A DNA stretch of 64,000 nucleotides from Chitinophaga silvisoli (GCF_003412465.1 NZ_QTJV01000002.1:1054001-1118000); one strand, 5' to 3'. Shown: positions 24,588-33,078, counted from the first letter of the stretch. Program-made: numbers and translations. The notes: a model not told the origin generated them from the sequence alone.

Positions 24588-26018
24588 ATGGTGGCAAGAA
24601 GAGAATTTATCAGGAACAGCAGTTTGCTGGCAGGCGCTATGGCGCTGGGATTCCCTGGGGCTGTATTCGCCCGGGCAGGATACGTTTCCAAGCGTCCTCC
24701 GCTGGCAGATCGTAAGTTTACCAGTCAGGCAGTAGAAAAAATGATCGCAACCATCAAGAAAGAAGTTGCAGATCCGAAGCTGGGCTGGCTGTTCGAGAAC
24801 TGTTTTCCAAATACCCTGGACACCACGGTGAAATTCAAGGTAGAAAACGGCCGTCCCGATACCTTTGTATTGACAGGCGATATCCACGCGATGTGGCTGC
24901 GCGACTCGACCGCCCAGGTATGGCCTTACCTGGAGCTGGTAAATGAAGATGAGAAACTGAAGCAGCTGATAGCTGGTGTGGTAAACAGGCAGACTAAATG
25001 TGTGATCATCGATCCATATGCCAATGCGTTCAACGAAGGTCCAACCGGTTCTGAGTGGGATAGTGACCTGACTGAAATGAAGCCTGAACTGCATGAAAGA
25101 AAATGGGAAATTGACTCACTGTGCTATACTGTAAGGCTGGCGTACAACTACTGGAAGAAAACCGGTGATGCCAGCGTACTGGACGATACCCATAAGAAAG
25201 CTGCTAAACTGATCGTGAAAACCTTTAAGGAGCAGCAGCGTAAAGATGGTCCTGGTCCTTACCACTTCCAGCGTAATACCCCTAAGCAGTCCGATACTGT
25301 AGCCAACAGTGGTTATGGTAGCCCGATCCTGCCTGTGGGCCTGATTGCTTCTATGTTCCGCCCATCAGATGATGCGACTGTGTTTCCATTCCTGATTCCT
25401 TCCAACATGTTTGCAGTGGTATCCCTGCACCAGTTGTCCGAGATCAGTACTGAGGTATACAAAGATGCAGCCTTTGCGAAGGAGTGTAAAGAACTGGCAG
25501 AAGAAGTAGATCGTGCGATCAAGGCTTACGCGATCGTAGAACATCCTTCGCTGGGTAAGATGTATGGTTTTGAAGTAGATGGTTTTGGTAACCGCCTGTT
25601 CCTGGACGATACAAACGTACCTAGCCTGCTGTCAATCCCTTACCTGGGTTATACTACTGCAGATGATCCTTTGTACCAGACAGCACGTCATTTCGTATGG
25701 AGTCCTTTCCATTGCTGGTTCTACAAGGGTAAATATGGTGAGGGTGTAGGTAGTCCGCACACCGGGGTAGACAAGATCTGGCCGATGAGTATTATCATGA
25801 AGGCGCTGACCAGCAGTGATAAGGAAGAAATAGCTGCATGTCTGAAGACCCTGCGTAATACCGATGGTGAAACCGGATTTATACATGAATCTTATCATAA
25901 AGACAATCCTTCAGACTATACCCGTCCATGGTTTGCATGGGTGAACACACTGTTCGGTGAGCTGATTGTGAAAATTCACAACGAGTATCCCGAATTGCTG
26001 AAGCGCAATTATGCCTGA
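24588..26018 (+). CDS. Glycoside hydrolase family 125 (exo-alpha-1,6-mannosidase-like)
   Basis: A 476-residue exported enzyme. The N-terminus (VARREFIRNSSLLAGAMALG) has the twin-arginine pattern and a cleavage region near AVFARA, so export by Tat is likely. The (alpha/alpha)6-type catalytic domain shows GH125 hallmarks: LTGDIHAMWLRDSTAQVWPY, GPTGSEWDSDLTEMKPELHE then RKWEIDSLCY, and GETGFIHESYHKDNPSDYTR then PWFAWVN. Family members remove terminal alpha-1,6-mannose from N-glycans or mannan. No other glycan genes are adjacent, so it is a stand-alone scavenging enzyme here. A long terminator follows. Confidence 0.93.
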   Translation: MVARREFIRNSSLLAGAMALGFPGAVFARAGYVSKRPPLADRKFTSQAVEKMIATIKKEVADPKLGWLFENCFPNTLDTTVKFKVENGRPDTFVLTGDIHAMWLRDSTAQVWPYLELVNEDEKLKQLIAGVVNRQTKCVIIDPYANAFNEGPTGSEWDSDLTEMKPELHERKWEIDSLCYTVRLAYNYWKKTGDASVLDDTHKKAAKLIVKTFKEQQRKDGPGPYHFQRNTPKQSDTVANSGYGSPILPVGLIASMFRPSDDATVFPFLIPSNMFAVVSLHQLSEISTEVYKDAAFAKECKELAEEVDRAIKAYAIVEHPSLGKMYGFEVDGFGNRLFLDDTNVPSLLSIPYLGYTTADDPLYQTARHFVWSPFHCWFYKGKYGEGVGSPHTGVDKIWPMSIIMKALTSSDKEEIAACLKTLRNTDGETGFIHESYHKDNPSDYTRPWFAWVNTLFGELIVKIHNEYPELLKRNYA

Positions 26019-26041
26019 TAATTGTCTTCCTAAGTATTTGC

Positions 26042-26078
26042 AAAAAATCGCTTTTGCCATTGGCGGAAGCGATTTTTT
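26042..26078 (+). terminator. Intrinsic terminator after the GH125 gene
   Basis: Outer 12-bp arms (26042-26053 with 26067-26078, AAAAAATCGCTT and complement) enclose a short GCC/GGC inner stem. It ends in a T-run and its A-rich left arm could also work leftwards. Confidence 0.88.
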
Positions 26079-26108
26079 GCTTTTATTACAGTCGTTAAAT
26101 AATAAAAC

Positions 26109-27890
26109 ATGGCCCCTATTGCTATTTATGAAGAACAGATGAACCATTATAAGACGGAGTTGGCGAAGTATAAACGTCAGTTAAGTTTGCTGGGATATCT
26201 GCGTTTGTTGAGTTTTCTGATCATGTTATTTTTTGGGTACCTGTATTTCCGGGATAGCTTTGAGCTGATGTGGATCTTGCCTGTGGTGCTGATGCTGGGG
26301 GTATTTGCAGGAGCATTGATGGTATATACACGCATCCAGGAGAAACAGGTCCTGGCCAGGACATTGCTGCAACTGAATGAAAAGGAATACCAGCTGGCTA
26401 CGACGGGGAATTCTTCATTTTATGACGGGGCCTTTTTTGTTGATGAAACCCATCCTTATACGGGTGACCTGGATGTATTCGGACACTCTTCTATTTATAG
26501 TCATATAAACCGTACGGGCACAATGACAGGGGCCAGCGTGCTGGCGCAGTTTTTAAAAATGCCATGGCCGGGCGTAGAGCGGACCCGGGAAAGACAGGAA
26601 GCTGTAAAGGAACTGGTACCAAAACTGCAATTCAGGCAACTGCTCAGTGCTCAGGCTGAGCTGGCAGGAGAAAAGGCGGATGACCAGAAGGAGCTGAGAT
26701 TATGGCTGGATATGCCGGTTAAGTTTATCAATAACCAGTTTGTTCAGATTGTGAGATGGGTAAGCCCTGTATTGAGTGTGGTGGCTGTGGGGTACCTGCT
26801 TGCTACATACAATGTGTATCCTTTGCTGGCGATGTTGCTGATCAATAGTGTGATCTTAAGACAATATGTAGCGGAAATCAGCCGTCAGCATGTGCTGATT
26901 TCCAGCAAGGAGCGGGTATTTGCAAAGTTTTCGGTATTGGTACAGATGATCAATGGTGAGCAGTTCGGGCAGGCGGCGCTGCTGAACAGGGACCAGGAAA
27001 AGACGCAGGAAGCGGGTGCGGCCCTGAAGCGCCTGGCAAGGATTGTAAATATCTGGGACCAGCGTATGAATATGGCCATCGGGATGGTGCTGAACGGACT
27101 GGGGTTGTATGACCTGCATTGTGCCGTGATCCTGGAGAAATGGAAGCTGAAATACAAGGATAGGGTAGCTGGCTGGATGGATGTGATCTATGGGTTTGAG
27201 ATCTATAATAGTATGGCCACTTTTGCCTACAATCATCCGGAATTCATTTATCCGGTGATAGATGATAAACAATCGCAGCTGACAGGGAAGGGCATTGGCC
27301 ATCCCCTGATTCCGGCGGCAGCGAGCGTGAAGAATAGTATAGCCATTGGTACACCGCAGCAGTTCCTGATCATTACGGGGTCAAATATGAGCGGCAAGAG
27401 CACCTTCCTGCGTAGTGTGGGGAGCAACCTGCTGCTGGCTATGTGTGGGCTGCCGGTATGTGCGGAGGAGTTTACCTGTAGTCCGATGAAGATCATGACG
27501 AGTATGCGGATCAAGGATTCCATTGCGAAGCATACGTCTTATTTCCAGGCAGAGTTGCTGCGGTTGCAGGAGATTGTGAAGGTGTTGAAATCAGGGGAGA
27601 AGGTGTTTATCCTGTTGGATGAGATTTTGAAAGGAACGAATTCGGAAGATAAGTTGTCCGGATCCCGGAGTCTGATCGCTCATTTCCTGCAATATAATTG
27701 CCTGGGTATGATAGCGACGCATGACCTGGAGTTGGGGCAAATGGAAGAAGAGTATCCGGGCAGGATCAGGAACTATTGTTTTGAGAGTACCATCCAGGAA
27801 GAGCAGTTGTTCTTTGATTACCGGATCAGGGAAGGGGTGGCGCGGAATAAGAATGCGACCTTCCTGATGAAGAAGATGGAGATCATTTAG
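26109..27890 (+). CDS. Membrane-anchored MutS-like ATPase
   Basis: A 593-residue protein with a MutS-type ATPase domain at the C-terminus (about 395-590): Walker A GSNMSGKST at 424-432, Walker B near ILLDEILKGTNSEDK, and IATHDLEL. The N-terminus lacks the mismatch-recognition domain. Instead there are two hydrophobic segments (about 32-47 and 52-72) and two more at about 215-235 and 238-250. The middle region (about 130-380) corresponds to MutS core/lever helices. Members of this Bacteroidota family are annotated as MutS-related, but a mismatch-repair role is unproven and membrane location argues against it. The translation start is as given; an alternative ATG lies at residue 11. Confidence 0.82.
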   Translation: MAPIAIYEEQMNHYKTELAKYKRQLSLLGYLRLLSFLIMLFFGYLYFRDSFELMWILPVVLMLGVFAGALMVYTRIQEKQVLARTLLQLNEKEYQLATTGNSSFYDGAFFVDETHPYTGDLDVFGHSSIYSHINRTGTMTGASVLAQFLKMPWPGVERTRERQEAVKELVPKLQFRQLLSAQAELAGEKADDQKELRLWLDMPVKFINNQFVQIVRWVSPVLSVVAVGYLLATYNVYPLLAMLLINSVILRQYVAEISRQHVLISSKERVFAKFSVLVQMINGEQFGQAALLNRDQEKTQEAGAALKRLARIVNIWDQRMNMAIGMVLNGLGLYDLHCAVILEKWKLKYKDRVAGWMDVIYGFEIYNSMATFAYNHPEFIYPVIDDKQSQLTGKGIGHPLIPAAASVKNSIAIGTPQQFLIITGSNMSGKSTFLRSVGSNLLLAMCGLPVCAEEFTCSPMKIMTSMRIKDSIAKHTSYFQAELLRLQEIVKVLKSGEKVFILLDEILKGTNSEDKLSGSRSLIAHFLQYNCLGMIATHDLELGQMEEEYPGRIRNYCFESTIQEEQLFFDYRIREGVARNKNATFLMKKMEII

Positions 27891-27962
27891 CGCCCACATC
27901 TGTTAAATAATTAAAATTTGGTCATGCTAATTTAATTAGTATTTTAGCTAAAAATATTAGCT

Positions 27963-29045
27963 ATGACCTTGCCTTTTCAGGAGAGTGTACCGGAGAATCT
28001 CTATTATAAAGGACGTGGTGCCCAATTAAATCCTAAGAACAAATATCTAAAGAACGAATATGCACAGGAGCATGCTGAAGGCATTGATGAATGGTGGCAG
28101 GCAGACGTGCCTACCCAGATCCTGGAAGAACACGCAAAAACGTTGGTCAATAAGGTAGATAGTCCTGATGTAGGCATGTGGTACAGTATGAATCCTTACC
28201 AGGGTTGTGAACATGGCTGCATCTATTGCTATGCCCGAAATGCGCACCAGTTCTGGGGCATGAGCGCTGGTCTTGATTTTGAAAGAAAGATCGTTGTCAA
28301 GAAGAATGCACCTGAATTGCTGCGGAAGTTCCTCGACAACAAAAGCTGGGTACCTAAGCCCATTTCCCTTTCAGGTAATACAGATTGTTATCAGCCATTG
28401 GAAAGGAAGATGTTCCTGACCCGGTCCCTGCTACAGATAGCGTGGGAGTATAAGCAGCCGATTGGCATCATTACAAAGAATTCCCTGGTATTAAGAGATA
28501 AATATATACTGCAGCAGATGGCGCAGCACAACCTGGTATGTGTATATGTATCCATCACAACGGCAGATGAAGATCTGAGGCTGAAGATGGAGCCCCGTAC
28601 TACCACGGCAGCGCAGCGTTTCAAGATAGTGAAGGAGCTGAGTGAGCTGGGTATACCGGTAGGAGTGATGACGGCACCAATGATTCCCGGGTTAAATGAT
28701 CATGAAATGCCGCAGCTGTTGGATATGGCTGCAGCGAATGGCGCTAAATTTGCAGGGTACACGGTCGTGCGCCTGAACGATGCGGTGAAAGTGATTTTTA
28801 ATGACTGGTTATACAAGAATTTCCCGGACAGGGCAGACAAGGTATGGCATCATATCGAAGGCCTGCATGGCGGCCAGGTAAATGACAGCAACTTTGGAAG
28901 AAGGATGAGAGGAGAGGGAAATATTGCGGACCTGATACGGCAACAATTCAAAGTACACACGAAAAAGTTTGGTTTGAACCAGGAGAAGTTTGAATTCAAT
29001 ACTGAATTGTTTCAACGCCCGCAAGTGCAGCTGCGACTGTTTTAG
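27963..29045 (+). CDS. PA0069 / Rv2578c family radical SAM protein
   Basis: A 360-residue radical SAM enzyme. The cluster motif GCEHGCIYCYARN has cysteines at 82, 86 and 89 (CX3CX2C), followed by HQFWG. The SAM-binding and barrel part includes PISLSGNTDCYQPLERKMFL and VCVYVSITTADEDL. The sequence fits the PA0069 family, related to spore photoproduct lyase; the substrate is unknown. It lies 72 bp after the MutS-like gene and ends at the AT-rich region holding two short ORFs. A 7-bp inverted repeat TAGCTAA/TTAGCTA (27945-27963) ends at the first base of the start codon. Confidence 0.9.
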   Translation: MTLPFQESVPENLYYKGRGAQLNPKNKYLKNEYAQEHAEGIDEWWQADVPTQILEEHAKTLVNKVDSPDVGMWYSMNPYQGCEHGCIYCYARNAHQFWGMSAGLDFERKIVVKKNAPELLRKFLDNKSWVPKPISLSGNTDCYQPLERKMFLTRSLLQIAWEYKQPIGIITKNSLVLRDKYILQQMAQHNLVCVYVSITTADEDLRLKMEPRTTTAAQRFKIVKELSELGIPVGVMTAPMIPGLNDHEMPQLLDMAAANGAKFAGYTVVRLNDAVKVIFNDWLYKNFPDRADKVWHHIEGLHGGQVNDSNFGRRMRGEGNIADLIRQQFKVHTKKFGLNQEKFEFNTELFQRPQVQLRLF

Positions 29046-29137
29046 CACATATCATTGCTACTGATTATATTAGATTGCTCTATAAAAAAATAGAAAAAAT
29101 TTATTAAAGAATATAGCAGAAATAAAAAAATAAAAAA

Positions 29138-29145
29138 TATCTTTG
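29138..29145 (+). promoter_or_regulatory. Putative -7 element for the short-ORF region
   Basis: TATCTTTG fits the Bacteroidota -7 consensus and is preceded by A/T-rich tracts from about 29080, which can enhance transcription. No -33 TTG is seen. The start point would be near 29151, 15 nt before the first short ORF. Confidence 0.5.
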
Positions 29146-29165
29146 TGTAGCAATAAAAAAGATAA

Positions 29166-29255
29166 ATGAAACGCAGTCCAAAACATATTACATCAGCGAT
29201 GTCCTGTAAGCAAAAGCAGGCCAGCTGTGGGTTGCGGGAATGTTGCACCAATTGA
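29166..29255 (+). CDS. Putative short Cys-containing ORF (29 residues)
   Basis: The ATG at 29166 opens a 29-codon frame, MKRSPKHITSAMSCKQKQAS then CGLRECCTN, with four cysteines at 14, 21, 26 and 27. It starts 20 nt after a TATCTTTG element and ends 32 nt before an intrinsic terminator. It could be a small protein, a leader peptide of an attenuator (the CC pair lies near the stop), or a chance frame inside a small RNA. I do not recognise a family. Coding is not proven. Confidence 0.35.
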   Translation: MKRSPKHITSAMSCKQKQASCGLRECCTN

Positions 29256-29287
29256 TAACGAAGAAATAACTTATCAAATGATAAAAC

Positions 29288-29325
29288 AAAGGTCCCGCAG
29301 GTGATGCGGGACCTTTTGCTTTTTA
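29288..29325 (+). terminator. Intrinsic terminator or attenuator after the first short ORF
   Basis: A perfect 12-bp stem (29288-29299 with 29305-29316), a 5-nt loop, then TGCTTTTT. Confidence 0.88.
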
Positions 29326-29334
29326 AGCACTGAA

Positions 29335-29469
29335 ATGAAGACGACTGAGTTAGATAAGGAATCGATACAGACAACTGTTATGTGTATATACTGTCAGGGA
29401 AAGCCGGAAGTATCTGCGCGATGGATCGCATTGGCCTCTACAGGGCCGAATGGGCCAGGTATGTACTGA
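29335..29469 (+). CDS. Putative second short ORF with a CxxC motif (44 residues)
   Basis: The ATG at 29335 opens a 44-codon frame beginning MKTTELDKESIQTTV and continuing MCIYCQGKPEVSARW, ending STGPNGPGMY. It has one CxxC pair, and an internal ATG at 29380 would give 29 residues. It lies just after the first terminator and is followed by a perfect hairpin (29469-29486) and another terminator. No promoter of its own is evident. A leader-plus-tail appearance (charged start, Gly/Pro-rich end) is suggestive of a peptide precursor, but that is inference only. Confidence 0.3.
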   Translation: MKTTELDKESIQTTVMCIYCQGKPEVSARWIALASTGPNGPGMY

Positions 29470-29493
29470 CATAAGTAAACTTATGTAGATACG

Positions 29494-29524
29494 CCCGGTC
29501 CTGATCTAAGGAACCGGGTTTTTT
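29494..29524 (+). terminator. Intrinsic terminator after the second short ORF
   Basis: CCCGGTCC (29494-29501) pairs with GGAACCGGG (29510-29518) with one bulge, followed by six T. It is preceded by a 7-bp hairpin ACATAAG/CTTATGT (29469-29486). Confidence 0.8.
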
Positions 29525-29651
29525 ATTTTATAAACGATCCGGTGAAACGAAAAAACAAACTATGGACATTAATATTTTATAATACTGTTATGTACTAACC
29601 GTGTACAGAAAGTGGATCGGGATAGGGTGCATAACCCCAAACAGCAAGAAG

Positions 29652-30281
29652 ATGAGAAACGTAATACAAGTAGTAAGAGAGGCATTGCTCACCAATTTCA
29701 GGGAGTTAGACAAGTGGTTTGAAAAAGACGCTGACCTGTTGCACTATAAACCTGACGCGGGGCACTGGAATGCCAGAGAAGTGCTGGAACATATCAGCCT
29801 TACAAATTATTTCCTGTTACTGATCATTAACAAGAGTACACGCCGTGCCCTGGATCGCAGACATGCGGCCGGAGCAATCACATTGCCTGCAGATTACCAT
29901 GAAAAGTTTGAACAGATTGATGTGATAGGTAGTCGTTCTTTTGGCTGGATCAGACCCGAACACCTGGAGCCTAGCGGCCTGCAGGACATGCACGAAATCA
30001 GAACCCTGCTCAAACAACAGTTTGCGCAATGTATGTATAATCTTAGTCTGCTGAAAAACGGAGAAGGCAGGTTGGTACTCACCAACATGTCTGTGAATCA
30101 CCTTGGCAAACTGGATATTTACCAGTACATCTACTTTTTGACTAAGCACATCGAGCGTCATATTCGCCAGATGGAAAGGTTGAAAAGGGAATACAACGGA
30201 GAAAAAGAACCGGCTACACGAATCGTGACAGCCATCGTAGATGCGCCAGATGAAGCAGCAGCAGATATGGCAGTGCTATAA
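29652..30281 (+). CDS. DinB-like (DUF664/YfiT-type) protein
   Basis: A 209-residue soluble four-helix protein of the DinB-like superfamily, which often contains a metal site made of three histidines. Candidates here are the His in ALHYKPDAGHWNAREVLEHIS (near 35-50) and those in YFLTKHIERHIRQMER near the C-terminus. Some family members are thiol transferases; the substrate here is unknown. The ATG at 29652 is preferred to a GTG at 29601 because it starts the family-typical helix MRNVIQVVREALLTNF and has an AAGAAG stretch just upstream. Confidence 0.8.
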   Translation: MRNVIQVVREALLTNFRELDKWFEKDADLLHYKPDAGHWNAREVLEHISLTNYFLLLIINKSTRRALDRRHAAGAITLPADYHEKFEQIDVIGSRSFGWIRPEHLEPSGLQDMHEIRTLLKQQFAQCMYNLSLLKNGEGRLVLTNMSVNHLGKLDIYQYIYFLTKHIERHIRQMERLKREYNGEKEPATRIVTAIVDAPDEAAADMAVL

Positions 30282-30342
30282 TATGGTCAACTATATTTCT
30301 CATCCTTTGTTTTTTAATTCCGCTGTTCTAATACCATCAGTT

Positions 30343-30373
30343 TACCGGTGACAATCTTGTCGCCGGTATTTTT
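30343..30373 (+). terminator. Intrinsic terminator after the DinB-like gene
   Basis: TACCGGTGACAA (30343-30354) pairs with TTGTCGCCGGTA (30357-30368) with one G-T pair, then TTTTTG. Confidence 0.8.
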
Positions 30374-30486
30374 GTGAAAGGAGCAGCACCCCCAAAATTT
30401 GTTAATACGCCCAAATGATATTGTAAGAAACATCGTACGTAGACCGCGGGGTAATCCTGCCCTGCCAGTTTTCTTGTATAAGAATG

Positions 30487-30494
30487 TACCTTTG
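30487..30494 (+). promoter_or_regulatory. Putative -7 element for the AAA ATPase gene
   Basis: TACCTTTG fits the Bacteroidota -7 consensus, 20 bp before the ATG at 30515. A very short leader (about 15 nt) would result. Confidence 0.45.
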
Positions 30495-30514
30495 CAATCA
30501 TTTTTAAAAATCGC

Positions 30515-31582
30515 ATGGAAAATATTTTACAGCAGCGGGTGATCAGTGGGGATACTATTTTTGGCAATGGCTTGCTGGAAAGCAGACCATTCTACCTGTA
30601 TTATTTCAATAGAATACCTAATATAAGTATGGTTTACGGCATTAACGGCGAGAAGTCTTTCGCCGGGTTTAGAAATGCCTACAAGGATAAGATATCTGAA
30701 GTATACAGAAGAGAAGAGATCGATAAGAAGGATAAAACTTATCAGCATGACATCTCCATCGTGGTCCTGAACAATGAATGTATGGTGGAATTTGGAGATG
30801 GATATTGTGAAATTCTGCACAATGGACAGTCCGATGCCTTTGTCAAAGAAGTAACAACCCTCGTAAGAAGATACCGTACCCGCGAAAAGAAAAAGAAATT
30901 TGAACTGAACCTCATTACCGTCGAAAATGGTGCATTGACCCTGAAGGCAATGGAGTTCAAGCGGACCAAACTGGATCTGAGTCTCTACTATGAGGATGAC
31001 TTTATCGCTATTGACCAGCTGATCTACAAGCGGCTGAATACAGACGACGACAAGGGGATAGTATTACTGCACGGCCTGCCGGGTACCGGGAAGACTACTT
31101 ACCTGCGTTACCTGATTGGCCGGTTAAAAAAGAGGGTATTATTCCTCTCGCCGGCAGTAGCCCGCAATATTATGCAGCCTGAGTTCATAGACCTGTTGAT
31201 TGACAATCCCAACACGATCCTGGTGATCGAAGATGCGGAAAACATCATCATGGACAGAAAGACTACGGGCAACTCCTCGGTGTCTAACCTCCTGAACCTG
31301 TCTGACGGTCTGCTGGCAGACTGCCTGAATGTACAGGTAATCTGTACTTTCAACAGTGATATTTCACAGATTGATAGTGCATTGATGAGAAAAGGACGTT
31401 TGATCGCCAAGTATGAGTTTGGAAAGCTTTCAGTAGACAAGGCGCGTCAGCTGTCGGGCAACCAGGGCTTCCAGACGATGATCGATAAGCCGATGACGAT
31501 AGCGGAGGTGATGAACCAGCACGAGCCCAGCTTCGAAAAGCAGGAGGCTACGATTGGTTTCAGAGCCGGTTTTAAGTTATAA
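30515..31582 (+). CDS. AAA family ATPase with unrecognised N-terminal region
   Basis: A 355-residue cytoplasmic ATPase. The C-terminal AAA core (about 180-330) has Walker A GLPGTGKTT at 187-195, Walker B ILVIEDAE at 235-242, a sensor-like CTFNSD and an arginine-bearing ALMRKGRLIAKYEFGKL, close to the BCS1/FtsH-like group. The first 175 residues contain no domain I recognise; they look alpha/beta, with a charged stretch RTREKKKKFELN at about 121-132. No protease or nuclease domain is attached and neighbours give no hint. It is transcribed alone between two terminators. Confidence 0.82.
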   Translation: MENILQQRVISGDTIFGNGLLESRPFYLYYFNRIPNISMVYGINGEKSFAGFRNAYKDKISEVYRREEIDKKDKTYQHDISIVVLNNECMVEFGDGYCEILHNGQSDAFVKEVTTLVRRYRTREKKKKFELNLITVENGALTLKAMEFKRTKLDLSLYYEDDFIAIDQLIYKRLNTDDDKGIVLLHGLPGTGKTTYLRYLIGRLKKRVLFLSPAVARNIMQPEFIDLLIDNPNTILVIEDAENIIMDRKTTGNSSVSNLLNLSDGLLADCLNVQVICTFNSDISQIDSALMRKGRLIAKYEFGKLSVDKARQLSGNQGFQTMIDKPMTIAEVMNQHEPSFEKQEATIGFRAGFKL

Positions 31583-31591
31583 TGTTTTAAG

Positions 31592-31620
31592 TCCCCCGCT
31601 TATCCGGCGGGGGATTTTAT
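31592..31620 (+). terminator. Intrinsic terminator after the AAA ATPase gene
   Basis: TCCCCCGC (31592-31599) pairs with GCGGGGGA (31607-31614) around a 7-nt loop, then TTTTATT. Confidence 0.88.
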
Positions 31621-31741
31621 TATACAATTAGTCCATTAAAACTGTAGACTATTTAAATAATTTTATGTAATATTGCCTTGATCTCGCTCCATTGGCCACC
31701 AACAGTAGGGCTTTTACCCGTAATTCGAAATTATTCTTGGC

Positions 31742-32953
31742 GTGCATTTAAATCACATGGCCTGGGCCGTTCCACTGTTCCTGGGGTTGATGGGCTTAGA
31801 GTATCTTGTAGCCCGTAAGACCGGAAAGAACTATTTTGGTTTTGCCAGCTCCGTCAGCAACATTAATGTTGGTATCGCAGAAAGATTGCTGGATACCTTT
31901 ACCGTAGGGATCTTTTACTTTGTGTATGAATTCCTGCATACCCACTTTGCAATTTTCAACATTCAATCTGGCGTACTCCTTTGGTTTAGCCTGCTCCTGC
32001 TTACAGACTTTATCTGGTACTGGTACCACCGGCTGGCGCATGAAGTGAATTTTCTCTGGGCTGCCCATGTGGTACACCACCAGAGTGATGACTTCAACTA
32101 CACCGTCTCGGCCAGGATTACTGTATTCCAGGCATTTGCCCGGATGTGTTTCTGGTCTATTCTGCCGGTGATCGGTTTTCCTCCTGCTATGATCATCAGT
32201 GTGCAACTGGTACATGGCATCTATCCTTTCTTTATACATACCCGAACGATCCCTAAGCTGGGATTTTTAGAATATATTTTTGTAACACCTTCCCATCACC
32301 GTGTACACCATGCTTCTAATGACCAGTACCTGGATAAGAACTATGGGGATGTGTTCATATTCTGGGACAAGCTGTTTAGCACCTTTACAGTGGAGGAGGA
32401 GGAGCCGGTGTATGGGTTGACTAAACCACTGGATAGCAATAGTTTTCTTTGGCAGCACTTTCATTTTATACTGGAGATCATATATGCCGTTAGGCAGACA
32501 ACGGGTTTCAGGGAAAAAATCAAAGTCATCTTCGGTAAGCCTGACAAGATTGATCCTGCCATCCGGCCACAACTGGAAGAAAAGTTCCTGAGCAGGAACA
32601 GGACGGGGGTAGCTACCCGACGGCTTCATCTGTATGTGGTATGGCAGGTGCTGGCCACGCTGGTGGTGTTATTTTTCTTTTTGCTGCTGGAGCATTATGC
32701 ATCTGTGTTTATACAAATTTGTATCTCATTGTTGATCTTTCTGACCCTGATCAATACAGGGGCTATACTTGAACAACGCCGCTGGGTGTTTTACCTAGAA
32801 TATGCCCGTATTTTCGTCATATTCCTCGCGCTTTCAAGTATCTGGCCATTATCGCTGGTTGTATTCCTGGTGGGGCAGGTGTTGTTCCTGATCTACTGGC
32901 CGGCTATCGAAAAGCAATATCTGCGGCTGTTGTATGGCGTAAAAGGAGAGTGA
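31742..32953 (+). CDS. Fatty acid hydroxylase / sterol desaturase family membrane protein
   Basis: A 403-residue integral membrane protein with about seven hydrophobic segments. The three histidine clusters of the non-haem di-iron family are seen in the first 200 residues: WYWYHRLAHE, AAHVVHHQSDDFN and PSHHRVHHASN. The family hydroxylates or desaturates lipids, and the overall layout recalls alkylglycerol monooxygenase-like proteins. The extra C-terminal third (about 290-400) is hydrophobic and without a clear role. The start is uncertain: GTG at 31742 or ATG at 31757, both before the first membrane segment. Confidence 0.85.
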   Translation: MHLNHMAWAVPLFLGLMGLEYLVARKTGKNYFGFASSVSNINVGIAERLLDTFTVGIFYFVYEFLHTHFAIFNIQSGVLLWFSLLLLTDFIWYWYHRLAHEVNFLWAAHVVHHQSDDFNYTVSARITVFQAFARMCFWSILPVIGFPPAMIISVQLVHGIYPFFIHTRTIPKLGFLEYIFVTPSHHRVHHASNDQYLDKNYGDVFIFWDKLFSTFTVEEEEPVYGLTKPLDSNSFLWQHFHFILEIIYAVRQTTGFREKIKVIFGKPDKIDPAIRPQLEEKFLSRNRTGVATRRLHLYVVWQVLATLVVLFFFLLLEHYASVFIQICISLLIFLTLINTGAILEQRRWVFYLEYARIFVIFLALSSIWPLSLVVFLVGQVLFLIYWPAIEKQYLRLLYGVKGE

Positions 32954-33045
32954 CCGCTTATCATTTTCATTTTTCTCTTAATAAATCATGCGAATGCCTG
33001 CGGCCGGCTAAAAAGGCAACATGATACACTACTGATTTCTTACAT

Positions 33046-33078
33046 ATTGAGTTTTATATGTAAATTTTAATAAATTTG
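33046..33078 (+). promoter_or_regulatory. Promoter of the exopolysaccharide locus
   Basis: TTG at 33047-33049 (preceded by A) and TAAATTTG at 33071-33078 with a 21-bp spacer match the Bacteroidota -33/-7 consensus. The leader to the GTG at 33151 would be about 65 nt. Confidence 0.65.

Noticed and set aside
26109..27890. Canonical mismatch repair gene mutS
   Set aside because: The mismatch-recognition and connector domains are missing and the protein has membrane segments, so only a MutS-like ATPase is claimed.
29400..29520. Known structured RNA (SRP RNA, 6S, TPP or cobalamin riboswitch)
   Set aside because: None of the conserved sequence elements of these classes could be found; only generic hairpins and a terminator are visible.
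27963..29524. Radical SAM plus precursor peptide (RiPP) cluster
   Set aside because: The radical SAM protein fits the widespread PA0069 family, with no SPASM domain or peptide-binding domain seen, and no transporter or protease is nearby. The short ORFs are reported separately as unproven.
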